Shown here: in pieces, positions 61,601 through 64,000 of the stretch
Layout: the number at the start of each line of letters is the position of its first letter
How positions within the stretch are numbered: the first letter of the stretch is position 1
NCBI GenBank assembly: GCA_013397075.1
Contig: VWZS01003937.1
Span: 1,344,522 to 1,408,521, forward strand
Length of the DNA: 64,000 nucleotides
Source of the DNA: Rhabdornis inornatus
Lineage: Eukaryota; Chordata; Aves; Passeriformes; Rhabdornithidae
Reading direction: 5' to 3'
The notes under the pieces: generated by a model
Database searches by the model: none
Told to the model about the DNA's origin: nothing
The model's input: only the letters and a program-made list of their open reading frames with translations
Made by a program: the position numbers and the translations under genes

Positions 61601-64000
61601 CTTGGACTATTTAGTGGGCAACAGAAAATAAACAAAAACCCAACCACCCTAAAACAATACTCTCTGATGGTAAACAAAAGGCATCTCTAAGTACCTCCAG
61701 GAAGATGTTTTAACAAGTAAATGACCTCCTCTTTTTAGGGGGTAATACAAAAATGTGTCACAGCAGACTAAAATACTAACATTTGGTTATTTTAAAATAA
61801 GTTTATTTTCAAACAGAAAGGTTGATCAAACAATGATCAACATTTATGTATGTCTAATATAATTACTTTTAAAAATACTGACTTTTGGTTTTATTAAAAG
61901 GAGATAGGATATTAAACTCAGTGAAGAGTCACCTTCAAATAGTAACATAGTGCAAAGACCCATCTTACCATACCAGAAAGAGCCATGAGCTATTTCACAT
62001 TCTAATTTGTATTAACTAACTGGCCATTCAAGCCAAGTTATGACAAGCTTGCAAAGACCTGAAGTGCATGTAGGTACTTGGAAACACAGCTCATGGCCTT
62101 GGAGCTCAGAGAATGCCATGTGAGACACTACATGGTTTGCCATGACTATGAGCACAACACAAGGCAAGACATTTTTCCTTGGCTTTTTGGCTTGCAGGTA
62201 TCCATGCAAAACACTTTGGCCAAATCCTGCTTGAGTTTGTTTGACTTTGTACTTTCCTCTCCATCCTGCCATTTGAACAGAAACAGTGTCACAGAGCACA
62301 GATGCAGCTGAACTTTCACAGAGGTGGGCATTTCTGAGGAAAAGGGAAACGGTATGAGTAAAATGTGAATAAAGGAGAACAGAAGAGCAAGCAGACCAGG
62401 CTTCCTACTCTCTTTGCAGACCTATCAGAAAACACACACTGCCCCATTTGCTGCTTCCCTTCTGTTGATCTTGTGTTTGTCTTCACACAACATGATAGTA
62501 CTTCTGTGAGTTTTTTAAAAAAAAAAAAACACTTCAGACAAAACTGGCTTGCTGAAGTATTGAGAGAAGAGATGAGTAAATAGAGGGAGGTGAAGAAAGA
62601 AGAACACAATGACTTCAAAAACACAATAAAAACAAACCCAAAACCCATAAAATTAACAATTAAAAAAATACAGCCGCGTATGTGTGCACCAGATTTATTA
62701 GACTGCAGCCTCTCTGGAGCAGGGACCATGCAAGACAAGGTGCTTATTCAGTGTTCAAGTACAAGTTTGCCATCAGCTGAGGCTGCCTTTGGACATGACC
62801 TCATTGTAAAAACATTACCCTCAATCACAGCGGTCCTTGAAAACTGCCTCCTGGCTAGTTGATTGTTATTACAGATTTCACAGTAGCTATTAGGTATATT
62901 TGCATCTGCGTCTTTAAAATCATGAGTGAGAGAGAAAGAGATACCTGGGGAGTTGCAGGGGGAGAAATAAAAAAGCATGTCTGAACAGATGATCTTTACA
63001 GTTCCCTCCTCCTGCTGCTAGAAGCTTCCCACTCAGCTTCTGCTTCTATTTGTTCATCTCTCTCTGGCAAGAACTACTCTTAACTGCGTTAATTTTCTTT
63101 TTTGTGGGTTAATGTTGGGTAACGTGCTTGCAATTGCCCACAACTAATAGATTTCCAGTGATTGACTTTACTGCACTCCTGGCAGTAAGTAGAGCATATT
63201 TCTTGAACCAGGGTCATTTTAAGAGATTCCAGAAAGTACCTTCAGACATTTCACAGCTCCATTTAAATAGCTACTTTCTTGGTTCCATGTAGGATTTTGA
63301 GGAGGAGGACAGAATCTTCAAAGGGAGGTCACTGTCCTCTAGAATATTAAGTTAGAGCCATTTCAAGAGTTTGAACAAAGCATGAAGCATGACCTTTTTT
63401 TCATTTATTTATTTAAGGCTAAACTTGGCAGATATGAGAATATCCAACTGTAGTTAGACAGCCATGATCTCAGCCTCTGGCTGTGCAAAGATATCTTAAA
63501 TCTGTAGGTTCTGTGCAGATCCAGGGGATTTTTGCCAAAAAGTTTCCTGAATAAAACTTAAGTATTCCTTCATGTTAAGCTTTGCAATTTTCTTTTCTTC
63601 CTATCCTAGCCTATTATAATCCCAAATTAAAAATATATCACACTTTAGGATTAGCACTGCTTATACTGCAGTTTCCCAGCCAAAAATGACTGCTATAATT
63701 CTTTAACGATTTAAAAAAGGTTAAGTGTCACATATCTTCTGCCTTTAAAAACCAGTGAGGCATAGCCCTTTCCTAATTACTGTCCAGTTACCTGGGAGTG
63801 AGAAGGGAACAAGATATAGTCCTGCCAAAAAAAATCTTGGGAACACCCAATGCCTGGGTTGCAGTCGCAGAATGAATGGCGTCTGTCAAATGCATTCTGT
63901 GAGAATGTGGCAGTGGCACACTAAAAGTCACTTACATCATTAGCTTCTGAGGCTTAGATAAAGGAGTATCTAGATGCTTTTGCCCTTCAAAACCTCCCCC
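58675..64000. other. No gene seen; several A/C-rich tracts
   Basis: AT-rich sequence. A/C-rich low-complexity tracts on the plus strand lie at 60471-60556 (including eight C at about 60540-60547), 61501-61560, 61621-61660 and 62601-62670. An A run of about 14 is near 62517-62530. Open frames such as minus 60851-61297 (148 codons) and minus 62316-62738 (140 codons) are Phe/Leu/Ser-rich translations of A-rich DNA with no recognised domain. No interspersed repeat identified. Confidence 0.5.

Noticed and set aside
62517..62530. A run as the poly(A) tail of a processed pseudogene
   Set aside because: The sequence to its left shows no recognisable transcript or polyadenylation-signal arrangement; A runs of this length recur throughout the window.
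1..64000. CRISPR array, operon, phage or bacterial mobile system, tRNA or rRNA genes
   Set aside because: No regularly spaced repeats, no dense long ORFs, no tRNA-like cloverleaf or rRNA sequence noticed. CR1 and MIR elements show vertebrate nuclear DNA.

Overview
The window looks like ordinary non-coding avian nuclear DNA. It is AT-rich and contains no protein-coding exon or RNA gene that I can defend. The organism call rests on the repeats. Four fragments of the CR1 LINE family are present, one with the short 3' octamer-type tail typical of sauropsid CR1 and one with readable reverse-transcriptase motifs. Repeat density is otherwise low: I see no Alu-, B1- or L1-type elements. Together this fits a bird best. 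A turtle or crocodilian is less likely but not excluded. Species cannot be named from what is visible.

Layout. 1-1.96 kb: AT-rich, no gene. 1.96-2.63 kb: a clear CpG island (about 56 CpG counted by hand in about 660 bp) with CRE-like and AP-1 sites, a 28-bp-period duplication and possible splice donors. This is the best candidate for a promoter and first exon in the window. 4.17-4.24 kb: two adjacent inverted repeats, one made of paired RUNX-type sites. 5.94-6.41 kb: a very old LINE (L2/CR1-L3-like) remnant. 9.3 and 11.2 kb: single-N assembly gaps, the second flanked by a false duplication. 14.6-14.8 kb: CR1 fragment. 17.5-17.65 kb: a small CpG cluster. 22.1-23.2 kb: purine tract, a perfect splice-donor match and hairpins. 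28.2-28.5 kb: an unexplained GC-rich block. 28.9-30.2 kb: the longest CR1 copy, with decayed reverse transcriptase. 36.9 kb: an RFX X-box-like site. 39.2 kb: a MIR-type SINE remnant. 43.75 kb: a CTCF-core match. 48.3-50.1 kb: two CR1 copies in opposite orientation, forming a diverged inverted repeat. 54.6-55.0 kb: an unrecognised minus-strand ORF with two hydrophobic stretches, kept only as a weak candidate. 54.6-62.7 kb: several A/C-rich low-complexity tracts.

No operon-like or defence-like system, CRISPR array, tRNA or rRNA is visible. The open reading frames are mostly 60-180 codons and AT-driven. They lack recognisable domains and are compatible with chance. The window is best read as intron or intergenic sequence near one CpG-island promoter. 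Its function, if any, is probably cis-regulatory.
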